Part shown: piece after piece, positions 7,035-15,991 of the stretch | How the letters are laid out: every line of letters starts with the position of its first letter | How positions within the stretch are numbered: position 1 is the stretch's first letter | Made by a program: the position numbers and the translations under genes | Notes under the pieces: model-generated | The model's input: the letters and a program-made list of their open reading frames with translations, nothing else | Told to the model about the DNA's origin: nothing | Database searches by the model: none | From: Pinguiococcus pyrenoidosus | Lineage: Eukaryota > Sar > Pinguiophyceae > Pinguiochrysidales > Pinguiochrysidaceae | Assembly (NCBI GenBank): GCA_019677205.1 | Contig: JAAMXY010000216.1 | Location: 1 to 16,074, forward strand | Reading direction: 5' to 3' | DNA: 16,074 nt

Positions 7035-10000
7035 CTATCCAAACGACGTGATGGAATTCATGCTGGGCTTCCGCTGCGCAGGCTGCGAAAGGTTCCCGCG
7101 GCTGTCTTGCTTCGCTGGCTTCAGCACCTGCATCACACCCACCGTTGGCGATTTCCCAAAGCGGCGGTTGTACATCTCCTCTCGATTCAGCAGCTCGCGC
7201 TTGAAGTACGCCATCTCCTCCCGGTGCTTCGCCACGAGCGCTTCTTTCTTCCGGAGTTCCTGCGACAACTCGCGGATTCTGGCGACGTCCTCAGGGCGCG
7301 ACTCCCGCGCTAGGTATCTCGCTTCCAGGGCTTCTATTTCCCCGTGCAGGCAGGAGATCTTCATCTCAAGGCTGCCCTGGAGATCACTGGACTCTTCTTG
7401 AATCCGTCGCTTGCTCTCTCGGTGCGACCTCCGCTCGTCTTCCAGAGCTCTCCTCTGAGCTTCCACAAGGTAGCTTTCCCTTGCAACCGCATCGCTCCTC
7501 ATGTTCTCCAGCGTTCGCGCATGATTGGCCTCGAGGTCCTCTATGCGACGCTCCAGCCCAGCGATGCTCTCCTGCTGTGCGGAAACCTCCTGCATGGCGG
7601 CGGCTCGTCTCCGGCTCTCAGCATCAAAGGCAGTCTGCAGCTCTTCGAGGCGACTTTCTGAGCTGGCTAGCCGTAGCTGCATCGCAGCCTGGACCTCATC
7701 CTTCTCCTTCTCGGCGCCCTCCTGAAGCAGTCGCATTTTGGACTCGTGTTCGGTTCGCACTTCCCGAAGCCTCTTGGCCATGCTGGCATGCTCCTCGCTC
7801 CGCACGGATGCTTCCCTTTGCTCCAGTGCATCGGCCCTTGCCTTCTCAAACTGCTCCAGCAGCGCAGTCTTCTCGGCGCTGTGCTGTGACTGCAGGCTTT
7901 GGATCGCCTTCGACATGTCGTGCTCCTTTTCCCGGGACAGAGCAGCCAGAGCGTCGTCCCTTTGCTTGCGCGTGGTCTCGAGATCCCGAGCAGCTTGCTT
8001 GCGGAGCTTCTCGAGCGCCGCCTCCGAGTCAGCCTGGCTCTTCTCCAGCTCGTCGGTGAGACTCGTCTTCTCGTCCAAGAGCTCTTGCTGCCGCCTCTCC
8101 ATCTCCTGAACCTTGTCGTCGGCCTTGCTCAGCGACTCGGCTAGCTGACGCTGTAGCTCCGCGCGGTACTGATCGATTTGCAGACGTTTGGACTTCTCTG
8201 CCTCGCTGACTGCTGCTCTGGAGGACTCCTCCGTCCGCCTCAATCTCTCCGCGAGCTTCCCTTCCCACGCCTCGTTCGCTATTCGTAGTTGCTTCTCAAG
8301 GGAAGCCTCCGCGGCGTTCTTCGAGTCCTGCAGCTCCCGGCGAAGGTCTGCGATCTGAGCTTTCAGTGCCTCGGTCAAGGCTGCCAGCCTTCTCTCCTCC
8401 GTCCTGCTGGCATCCAAAGAGCCGCTGAACCTTCTGAGCTGCTTCTCGAGCTCCGCATTCTTCTGCCGCATCTCTTCAGCTTCAGCTTCTGCAGTGATCG
8501 TGGCTTGTCGAAGTCGCTGCGCCAATCCTTTCCTCTCCTGGTCCCAGTCTGCCACTTTCTCAGCCATCTGCAGCTGATGTTTCTCCTCGGCTTCCCTCAA
8601 GCTTGCTTCCAGCCTTTCTGCGAGCGCTGCAAGATCCGATTGCCTCCTCGCCTCCAGCGATGCAAGGGCCGCTTCGCCGTCCTTCACCCTGCTCTCCATG
8701 ATCCCAAGGGTCGCCGTGAAGGCCTCGTTCGCCTTCCGCAGCTCCTCCGCTCTCGTGGTCGCGATAGCGGACATGTCGCCTAGCTTGGCTTGGGCTTCTT
8801 GTCTTGCGCCGCGAAGAGCGGTTTCAAGCTCTTCGATTCGCTCGCGCGAGCTTTTCACGTGTTGCTGGTGTGACGTCTTCGCCGTCTCGAGCTCTACATG
8901 AAGTCCCCTCAAGCGGCTCCGCAACTGCTCCCCCTCCGCAAGCGCAGTGTCCCGCACCGCAGCGAGCGCTCGATCAAGCTCGTCTGCACGAGAGGTCGTC
9001 TCTCGCAGTACCCTGTCTTGCTCTGCCGCTCGAGTTTGGGCCTCCCGTAGCTGCTGCCGGGTGCTCTGCTCTTGCGCCTGCAGGCGCTCTCGCTCGAGTG
9101 CTATGGTCTTTTCCAAGTGACTCTTGACAGTGAGAAGGTCGTCCCGCTGCTTTCTAATCTGCTCGAGCTCCTGCTGCACCTCTTGCGATCTGGAACCGAG
9201 CTGCACGTTCGAGCGATCTTTGGCCTCCAATCCTTCTGTCAATTCCGACACGCGCGCTTTGAGCATCCTCTCTGTGCTCTCCGCCTCGAGTGCTGCGTCC
9301 CTTGCGTCCTTCTCAAGCTTCTCAAAGTCACCTTGCACCTGCTGCAATCGTGTCTGCAGCTCTGCCAACGACGCCTCCGAGCTGCTTTTCGCCTCCAGTG
9401 CGCGCTGGTATCTCTCTTGCACTTGGCGCATGTCCTCGGCGACCATCCGCCGGTTCTCCGAAACTTCTTCCTGCGCTCGTCGGAGCTCCTTGGCATTCTG
9501 GCGGCGGATATCGCCGAGCTCGGTCGCGTGCTCTCCGTCGAGCTCGGCCCGCTGTCTACCCAAAGCCTGCTCGTGTTCGGCGACCAACTGCGCTTGCTCC
9601 TGCTTCATGCTCTCCCGAAGGGCGTCCTGCGCCCTCAGCTGCTGCGCCAGCATTTTCTTATACTTCTCGCTGGTGGTCCGCACCATCTCCGCCAATTCTT
9701 CCTCCTTCTCAGCCACGACTTCGTTCAGTCGCCGCGCCGACTGCGCCGTTCGATCGCCGGCCTCCATCTTGAGTCGCCGCGTTTCGGACTCGAAGTTGCC
9801 CACCAGCACTTGGATTCGCGCTCGCAGACTTTGCAGCTCCTCTCGCATCGGCTCGGTTCGCCGCTTCCACTCGCGATTCAAGGCGGTCTCTCGCTCGTCC
9901 GCTCCCGCTCGAAGGCTCGCGAACTCGGCCAGGCACTCGCGCTTCTCGCGATCGTACTTCTCCTGAAGTCGTTTGAGTCGCGCCTCCGCATCGAGCTCGC

Positions 10001-10348
10001 CGCGACGGACCTCCAGCTGCTCCTTGAAGCGGCCGATCTTCTTCGCAGCGTCCTTCAGGATCCGCTCGACGTCGTAGCGGTGATGCTCGGCCATTGCTTG
10101 CATCTCGGCCTCATGGTCTTCGTTCTTTGTGTTGAGGTGGTAGATCACCTGGTGCCAAGGAAAAAGAGAGGGATGCAGAGATGAGACGGCAGGAAGTCCA
10201 CGGTGCAGACGGGTGCGAAAGGGGCCCCAAAGAGTAGCGGCGCAGAAGCTGAAAAGCGTAATGGCACCTTCGTCAACTGGGCGATCTTCTTGCTCATCTT
10301 GTGGTGCACGTCCGGAAACACCGGCTGCAGCATGTTTGGTGACGCCAT
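7035..10348 (-). CDS. FAM184: FAM184-family coiled-coil protein
   Basis: Exons 10348-10268 and 10148-7035 (read on the minus strand) join in phase 0 over a 119-nt intron, giving 1064 residues. The join creates MSKKIAQLTK followed by VIYHLNTKNEDHE, the signature start of the FAM184 domain of animal FAM184A/B. The C-terminus also matches the family: RYLARESRPEDV, the LLNRE motif, and KSPTVGV at about 1026-1032. Between them lies almost unbroken heptad coiled coil rich in E, R, Q, A and L. Exon 1 has its ATG ten codons after an in-frame TAA (10378-10376). Human FAM184A is of similar length. The molecular function of the family is poorly known; a structural role is inferred from the coiled coil, and a cytoskeletal or ciliary role would be a guess. 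The short tail after SPTVGV is Ser/Pro-rich. Confidence 0.95.
10149..10267 (-). other. FAM184 intron
   Basis: 119 nt, phase 0: donor AAG/GTGCCA, acceptor TTGGCACCAG/GTG after a pyrimidine-rich tract. Splicing rebuilds the conserved LTK-VIYHLN junction, which is strong evidence for it. Confidence 0.93.
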
Positions 10349-10701
10349 GCTTCCAGAATCCCCGAAATCTCCTATTTAAGCCCAGAACCGACGCCTCGGA
10401 AAATCGGAGAAACGCGCGAAATTCCCCCGATTTGGCGCTCTGCGGCCGAAGTTCTCCGGATGTAACCGCTGCGCTGATGCGAGCCGACTTTGATCGGGAC
10501 AGATGGAAACACCCTCGGCGCCTTTCGCAATTGTTTTGGTAGGATCGATATGAAGTGTCCGTTTTGAGATCGAGGAATCAAAACAAGAGAAGACACCAAA
10601 CAACAGAAAACCAGAAACAGAAACACCGCCACCGCTTCGGAGGCCTCCGGAGGCTGGGCGCGAAGAAACTCCAAAAGTGCAAAGTGCGTGTTGGCGAGCT
10701 C

Positions 10702-10768
10702 ATTGGTCGATTTTGGATGCCATCGACTCACCATTGGGTCCAGAACTTTTCAAGTTAGCGGCCATTGG
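10702..10768 (-). promoter_or_regulatory. Three phased CCAAT boxes, 31 bp apart
   Basis: ATTGG occurs at 10702-10706, 10733-10737 and 10764-10768: same orientation, exact 31-bp steps, about three helical turns. Read on the minus strand the contexts are GACCAATGAG (a full match to the NF-Y consensus RRCCAATSRS), ACCCAATGGT and GCCCAATGGC. A fourth, GTCCAATCAG, lies at 10952-10961. They are 354-610 nt upstream of the FAM184 ATG. Confidence 0.6.
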
Positions 10769-11146
10769 GCCGCCGCCAGCAGGCGGCTTGCACTTAGTGC
10801 TTACATCCAACGCACAAGATCGTTCAAGTTGATGACGCCGCCGACGATCTGCGATCATGTCGAATCGGTTGGCGGTGCAATTTTTCCATATTATTGCTCC
10901 TGTATCGTATCGTGCCATAGATCGGAGCGTGCATTCCCAACTATCCTGTCCTGATTGGACCCCACAACTTCTCCATCGCACATCCATTAGCTGAGCACCG
11001 CGCAGCCGCAGCTTTCTTCCTTCCAGTCCGCCTCCCGTGCGCACCCAACCCTCTCTTCCGCAGCGCCGCGCGTCCGCCGCACTGTCCGAATCCCTCTCCA
11101 CTACAGCGCTTTCGCTCGTGATAGCTTTTCCTCAAGCAACGCCAAG

Positions 11147-11400
11147 GTGAGAGAAGAACCAAAGTCTCAGCGGCGCTTGGTCGCAAGCGACTTCGGTCCT
11201 CAGTTGCGCTGCGAAGATCCCGCCTTTCTCTGCCTCTTCCCGCGCGTTTTCTGACGCCGGAAGCTGCAAGATGCGTGGATACAGTAAACGGAAGGGCATG
11301 AAAAGACCTGACTTCGCGTGGTGACGGAGAAAGCGAGTTGAGATGCCCGAAAAGGTGGAATTCGGTGGCTCACCGAGCGGTTTCTTTCTGTTTCGCGCAG
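11147..11400 (+). other. Possible 5' UTR intron of the plastid-protein gene
   Basis: The stretch before 11400 (TTTCTTTCTGTTTCGCGCAG) is a strong acceptor 36 nt before the ATG. The donor is uncertain: AAG/GTGAGA at 11147 would give 254 nt, while GTG/GTGACG near 11321 would give about 80 nt, closer to the other introns. Confidence 0.45.
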
Positions 11401-11436
11401 GAGAACCCCGTCTGCATCCAACCGAAGATCCCAATC

Positions 11437-11940
11437 ATGTTCCGGACGATTCTGTATCTTGCTGTGGCACTTATTGCGCTGACCCTGGCGCCACAAGTGG
11501 CAGCCTTCGTGCCCTCGCTTCCGCTGCAACGGTGCAACCAAGTTCTAGGCCGACAGACTCCGCTCAGGTACCTGCGACTGCTTCCGCTGCGTGCCTTTTG
11601 GAAGAAGGTCATCATGCCACCAGGCCATTGCTTATTGCCAACCGTTCTCCTTTGCTCCAACAGGGTGCTGCACGAGAACGAGGTTCCTAACGAGGAGGGT
11701 ACAAAAAGCGCAAAGAACCTGTGGTCGGGAATGAAGTGGAACGGTGAGACGGAGCAGTGGGAGCAGAATCTGGCGCCCGAGGCGGATGAGCAGCTCGGAC
11801 TGGACGCGGCTGCTGTTTCTCATGTCCACGAAGTGCAGCTCGAGCACTCCACGCCAATGTCTGCGCAGGAATCCGTCCTGCTCTACCTTCAGAAGACCGT
11901 AGACGCTGCAAACGAGACGCCTGACGAGGTGTCCATGTAG
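11437..11940 (+). CDS. Small plastid-targeted protein of unknown function
   Basis: Exons 11437-11567 and 11664-11940 give 135 residues. The first 20 or so residues (MFRTILYLAVALIALTLAPQ) form a signal peptide, then VAAFVPSLPLQR: a Phe at the expected cleavage site followed by a basic, acid-free stretch, as in bipartite leaders of complex red plastids. The remaining 90 residues are acidic and soluble, with LWSGMKWNGETEQWEQ near the start and a short helix (SVLLYLQKTVDA) near the end. I recognise no family. The start is the first ATG in this frame after the 5' acceptor at 11400. The proposed 96-nt intron is a multiple of three without a stop, so an unspliced message would encode 167 residues with a hydrophobic insert in the leader. 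The gene is divergent from FAM184 and convergent with the CHAT gene. Confidence 0.72.
   Translation: MFRTILYLAVALIALTLAPQVAAFVPSLPLQRCNQVLGRQTPLRYLRLLPLRAFWKKVIMPPGHCLLPTVLLCSNRVLHENEVPNEEGTKSAKNLWSGMKWNGETEQWEQNLAPEADEQLGLDAAAVSHVHEVQLEHSTPMSAQESVLLYLQKTVDAANETPDEVSM
11568..11663 (+). other. In-frame 96-nt intron
   Basis: Donor CAG/GTACCT, a long pyrimidine-rich tract and acceptor CTCCAACAG, phase 2. It has no in-frame stop. Splicing is favoured because the translated intron (YLRLLPLRAFWKKV and on) is unlike the flanking protein and all the other genes except the CHAT gene have short introns. Confidence 0.65.
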
Positions 11941-12274
11941 AGCAACCTGCTGACACAGTGTCCGCGTCCTGGGCGCTTCTGTGTACCTGGTGGATTCTTG
12001 TGTTGATTTCGGAGGAGCTGCTGGCCCGGGCCTCGGACACATGTTTTTTGGAGTCCTGACTCTATTTCTCTTCTACGTTTCCTTGCTCCGTTCCCTGGGC
12101 ACGACTTCCAAAAAAAAAAAAAGAATCAGAAGTGAAGGAGGTATTGCGAACAGCATCTTCTCGTCATGAAAGGCGCTCTGGAGGGAGTACTGTCCTGGAG
12201 GCCGCAATCGCTCGTCAAGAGCTTATAGCCAAGATAAATGTAACAAATTCTTCGGACAAGGATTCCGCGTTGCA
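11941..12274. other. Convergent intergenic region
   Basis: 334 nt between two stop codons, so it contains both 3' ends. A run of 13 A lies at 12110-12122. No canonical AATAAA is seen; TGTAA occurs at 12239-12243. No coding sequence is supported. Confidence 0.6.
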
Positions 12275-15200
12275 TCATTGGTCATCGCCGCTTTCACGCT
12301 TCTGCTCGGTAGCCACGTCGTTCGCGCTGCTCAACTTCAGGAAGTCGTCGAGCTCTTCTTCGCTACACTGAAAGGCGAAGTGCTGGATCCGCCTGGGTCT
12401 CCCGTTCCCCAACACGCCAAAGATGCTCCGCGACACTTCCGACAACCGGGGAGAAGTGTATCGAAGGTTCTGCTGGTCGGCTCGGTTCATGCTGCGGACG
12501 AAGTTGCTCTGGTCCCTGCCCGTCTTAAAGAGGGGGCACAGTCGAGCGAACAGCCGGAGGCTGCTCCCAAGCGACAAGGGAGGCAGAGCAAAGCGCGACT
12601 CCGACACATGCCCAATGCTGAGGTTCAGCCTCATGCTGTCGACAACGGGCTCGTGGATGTGCTCGAGCTTCTTGGGGTGGTCCCCAGGCTCCGGACCCTC
12701 GTTGTCGAGAACGCGGCACACGGCAAGGATCCGGATCTCGCGGTAGTATTCAAAGAGCCGCGCCACAAAGAGGCGCAGCTCGACGAGCGACTCGGGGTCC
12801 GCGAAGCACTCCAGGTGATCCAGCACCAGGATGAACTCGACACCGCGCAGATCTTCATGTTGGAACACCGCTTCGCTGTCGCTTCGGGGCATTGCGGAAG
12901 GTGGAACTGCTTCTTGCTCGCCTAGATGCCCGGAGGCCTCCCTGTCGAGGTCTGCCTCGGCCGCGACCGCAGGTTGGTCGTGGAGCTTTGCTGCTTTCAT
13001 CGCCACGAGCTGCAGCTGCACCATCCTGGCCAGCCGATTGAACGGCCCGGCCCCGTCGTTCGGCGGGGCGGGGGTCGACGGGCAGGACAGCAGCCCACAA
13101 GCAAGGTCTACATAGGCAACGCCGCCGGGGAAAAAGAGCCTCTCTGTCATGTAATGGCAGAGGCCGGCGGCCACCGCCGACTTCCCCGCCCCATCTTCAC
13201 CGAGCATGGTGACGAGCCTACTCCTGCGAATTCGCCACAGCAGAAGGTACATGTCCACCTCCCTTCCGAGGTAGTCCTCCGGCGGTCCTGGCAGATGGGA
13301 AACATCCGGGAAGCAGCTCCTCCACGACTTGGGATACCCGACGCGGTCAACTCCACCCGCGGGAGGCCACTCCGGAAGGGGCCTCGCCCTCTCGAATATG
13401 ACGGCGTCGTGGTGCGATGCCGCGACCGCACTGTCCGGGAGCAAGATGAACTTCTCCCCCTCCGAGCCTGCGTTGCGCACTTCTGGACTCGACTTGACGC
13501 AGACCTTCGCAAGGTCGAAGGCTTGGCGGACGGTTGCTCCCTGCGCGAGGCGGAAGTACAGCTGATCCGTGAAGCATCGCGCGGCCGCGTCGGCCAGAGG
13601 TGCGTCAAGATTGACGCATACGACGTGCGGAACGCCGGCGTTGACAAAGGCTTCGCCCGCCAAGCGACTGTAGCATGCGGACACGAAGACGAACTTCAGC
13701 CTCTTCTGCGGATCGCCGTTCCGAATGAGCTGCTCCAGGCTCTCGACAGACAAGGCGTGAACCCCTCCGCGCCCGTCCTCGAAGGTGAGCGCCTGTCCAA
13801 GGCCGTGACCGCTGAAGTGGAGGGCGCGCGGCCCCCACGCGAGCTTGTTGACCAGCGTCTTCTGCGTGGCATAGTCAAAGATGAGACGCACGTCGCGCTT
13901 CGCGTCGCGGAAAGCATCCCAGATGGTCTTCCGGTCCGCATTCAGATCCAGCAGCGGCATCGGCCGCAGCGACTCCAGCGACGAGGCGGGGGGCTCCGCA
14001 TGGTCCTCCGGTGGGGCAGCCTGAGCCCACCACGCCAGCGGCTGGCTGAGCAGAAAGAGCACGCTGTTGGAGCCGTAGGTCCATTCGGAATCGTCGTCGA
14101 CGGTCGAAACCGGCACGGCCTGCACAATGTGATTGTCTTTGGTCTCGCCATTCTCCACGTCGGCATAGGCGTCGCTCGACTCGTCATGGTCGTAGAGAAG
14201 CCTGTCGAGCTGCTGCTGGCGGTGGCTCTTGAGGTACTGATCCGTCAGAAGCTGCAGACGCTTCAGGGCATCGCCCCTCAGATCGTGGCCATCGGAATCC
14301 AGGTACAGCGTGCACATGCGAGGATTGTCCATGACGCCCAGCAGGATGGGCCATATCAGGTTGGAAGTCAGGCGCGTGCCCCGGAGATCGAGCTCCACTA
14401 AGCCGAAGTGATCTCCCTCGCCGGATACCATGCCCCGCACGCTATCGCAGATGGCCTCGTTGTCTTGGAAGCTGTTGTCGGCGAGGCTGAGCGCTTGGAG
14501 CCCCGTGGTTTGCCTTACCACGCCCTGGGAAGACCTGGGCGAGGAGCCCATCATCTCCGCCGCCTGGCGGTTCATGAATCCTGCGCGCAAGCCTTCCTTC
14601 AGAGATGAGAGCAGCGTCTTCGCTCCAACCGGCGTCAAGTGCAGGTCATCGAGATGCAACCGCATCAAGGCTGACGCTACTCCAAGCACCCCGCTCGGTT
14701 TCGCGAGCGCCTTCGCGGTCATCTCTGCGCCACGCAGGTTGGTCCGGCTCAGGTCCAGCGCCGTGAGAGATCGGCACTCCCCAAGGGCCCTCAAGATTCT
14801 AGCAGCCGAGTCGTCGCCAAGCTTGTTGTTGCCGCTCAGATCGAGCCACCTCAGCCCCACGCCGGGCGCCCACTGCCCGCCCGACTGACTCTGCCCGATG
14901 CCCACGACGCTGCTCAAAGTCCGGAACGTCTCCGCCGGCAGATGTGTATGATTTCGCAGACCAAACCCTTCGAGGTGAGCAGCGCCGCTGGCAGCCGGAG
15001 GCACGCCCACTTCAATGCGCCGGTGATCTCTCATCGCCGGCGAGTTGCCGCTTTCGGATGCCGAAGAGCCAGCAGAAATCGATCGCTGATGGCCTCGAAC
15101 GGTGGTGGCGGCGAGCAGCGTCTGCTTCAGCACCACCAGCAGGCTCTCGACCCCCTTGTCACTGAGACAGCCGTCGAACGTGATATCCCTGATGTGCGGC

Positions 15201-15991
15201 GGTAGGGATCCCACCAAGTGCGCCAGGCGCTCGGGGACGTGCTCCCGACCGGTGAAGCTCAGGCTCACGATTTCCGGCAGCTGGCGAAGCGCCAGCATCA
15301 ACTCGGAGAGGAAGTCGAACTCAAAGATGGCATCGCGGAAGGAGAGGTGCCAGCCTGGGTGGATCCAGTGAGGGAAGCTACCTGAAGCGCTCTCCAGCCG
15401 ATCCAGGTCCAGCATGTCTCGCTGCATTGCGCTGTCGCGCTTCCCAATCAGCTGCTGCAGAACTCGTCTTGGGCGATCGAAGCTGAGGTACATCCTCTTG
15501 GGCATGATGATGGACTTCATCATTGGCCTCGGAAACCACACGGAATTCCGATCCGGGTCGATGCGTCCTTTCGTCCCATCGATGCCGCAAGCTGCGAGCT
15601 GGTACTCAAACGGTGCGGACGGGTACTTCAAGCTGCGGAGAAGCTTGAAAGGGAACGTGAGGCTCTGGATCCTCTCCACAGCGTGTGGAAATCGAAAGTT
15701 GCCCGTGCTGTCGCGCACTTGATCCTCGGCGAAGGGCTCGATGTCACTGGAAGCCTTCTCGTCGCCGGCCTCTCCAGAGGATGACGAGCGGGCGCCCCCG
15801 GGATCCGAGTATCGTCTGTTCCGGCCTCTCCGCTTCCCCTGCCTCAGGAAGGCGGGGGACCCCTTGAAGAACGCGAGGCAGGGGTGGTCCCTACGCCCCT
15901 CCACCGGGCTTGGCGCGGGAGGGCTTCCGTCAAGAGCCGTGTCCGACAGGGAGTCGCGTATCTCGATCTCGGCTCGTACCGGAGCCCTCAT
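12275..15991 (-). CDS. LRR-CHAT-STAND protein (caspase-like protease with NTPase)
   Basis: One uninterrupted frame, 1238 residues from the ATG at 15991. The frame stays open to the window edge, so the true start may lie outside. Residues 1-130 are polar, basic and probably disordered. Leucine-rich repeats run from about 235 to 590, with clear units at LRWLDLSGNN (380-389), LTALDLSRTNL (about 409-419), LQALSLADNSF and LVELDLRGTRL. A CHAT peptidase domain follows (about 690-840), with LHFSGHG holding catalytic His729 and SACYS holding Cys773; such domains cleave proteins. A STAND/NB-ARC-like NTPase follows: LGREVDMYLL, Walker A GEDGAGKS (931-938), Walker B FILVLDHLE (D1058), sensor-like ILAVCR and LPPLSLGSSLRLF. 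Both the catalytic pair and the P-loop are intact. Family knowledge suggests a regulated protease, possibly in defence or cell death; that role is inferred. There is no signal peptide or membrane segment. It is the only gene here without a visible intron. Confidence 0.93.
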   Translation of the reverse strand: MRAPVRAEIEIRDSLSDTALDGSPPAPSPVEGRRDHPCLAFFKGSPAFLRQGKRRGRNRRYSDPGGARSSSSGEAGDEKASSDIEPFAEDQVRDSTGNFRFPHAVERIQSLTFPFKLLRSLKYPSAPFEYQLAACGIDGTKGRIDPDRNSVWFPRPMMKSIIMPKRMYLSFDRPRRVLQQLIGKRDSAMQRDMLDLDRLESASGSFPHWIHPGWHLSFRDAIFEFDFLSELMLALRQLPEIVSLSFTGREHVPERLAHLVGSLPPHIRDITFDGCLSDKGVESLLVVLKQTLLAATTVRGHQRSISAGSSASESGNSPAMRDHRRIEVGVPPAASGAAHLEGFGLRNHTHLPAETFRTLSSVVGIGQSQSGGQWAPGVGLRWLDLSGNNKLGDDSAARILRALGECRSLTALDLSRTNLRGAEMTAKALAKPSGVLGVASALMRLHLDDLHLTPVGAKTLLSSLKEGLRAGFMNRQAAEMMGSSPRSSQGVVRQTTGLQALSLADNSFQDNEAICDSVRGMVSGEGDHFGLVELDLRGTRLTSNLIWPILLGVMDNPRMCTLYLDSDGHDLRGDALKRLQLLTDQYLKSHRQQQLDRLLYDHDESSDAYADVENGETKDNHIVQAVPVSTVDDDSEWTYGSNSVLFLLSQPLAWWAQAAPPEDHAEPPASSLESLRPMPLLDLNADRKTIWDAFRDAKRDVRLIFDYATQKTLVNKLAWGPRALHFSGHGLGQALTFEDGRGGVHALSVESLEQLIRNGDPQKRLKFVFVSACYSRLAGEAFVNAGVPHVVCVNLDAPLADAAARCFTDQLYFRLAQGATVRQAFDLAKVCVKSSPEVRNAGSEGEKFILLPDSAVAASHHDAVIFERARPLPEWPPAGGVDRVGYPKSWRSCFPDVSHLPGPPEDYLGREVDMYLLLWRIRRSRLVTMLGEDGAGKSAVAAGLCHYMTERLFFPGGVAYVDLACGLLSCPSTPAPPNDGAGPFNRLARMVQLQLVAMKAAKLHDQPAVAAEADLDREASGHLGEQEAVPPSAMPRSDSEAVFQHEDLRGVEFILVLDHLECFADPESLVELRLFVARLFEYYREIRILAVCRVLDNEGPEPGDHPKKLEHIHEPVVDSMRLNLSIGHVSESRFALPPLSLGSSLRLFARLCPLFKTGRDQSNFVRSMNRADQQNLRYTSPRLSEVSRSIFGVLGNGRPRRIQHFAFQCSEEELDDFLKLSSANDVATEQKRESGDDQ

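Larger units (their letters stand above)
10349..11436. promoter_or_regulatory. Divergent promoter region between FAM184 and the plastid-protein gene
   Basis: About 1.1 kb separates the two start codons. No conserved protein is visible in any frame. It carries four ATTGG (CCAAT on the minus strand) pentamers, a CCAAT at 11431-11435 just before the plus-strand ATG, and a short GC hairpin (GCCGCC, 4-base loop, GGCGGC) at 10772-10787. It should contain both promoters and 5' UTRs, and probably a 5' UTR intron of the plus-strand gene. Confidence 0.6.

Noticed and set aside
9072-10184. A 370-residue Leu/His-rich plus-strand open frame
   Set aside because: It is the reverse-strand shadow of the FAM184 coiled coil: CTC/CTT-type codons opposite Glu/Lys codons give Leu/Phe/Ser.
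10372-10380. TATA-like CTTAAATAG on the minus strand before FAM184
   Set aside because: It is only about 25 nt from the ATG, which leaves almost no 5' UTR, so it is unlikely to be the core promoter.
10372-10734. A minus-strand 120-residue frame with a hydrophobic segment
   Set aside because: It has no conserved features and sits in the divergent promoter region. The hydrophobic part could be chance. It cannot be excluded as a small membrane protein, but nothing supports it.
12110-12122. A13 tract as evidence of a retroposed mRNA
   Set aside because: The upstream gene appears to keep an intron and no target-site duplication is evident, so a simple homopolymer is the easier explanation.
12926-14401. 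A 491-residue plus-strand open frame
   Set aside because: It is antisense to the LRR-CHAT-STAND gene and is Arg/Pro/Gly-rich with no domain. High GC content makes such antisense frames common. The minus-strand product has clear motifs.
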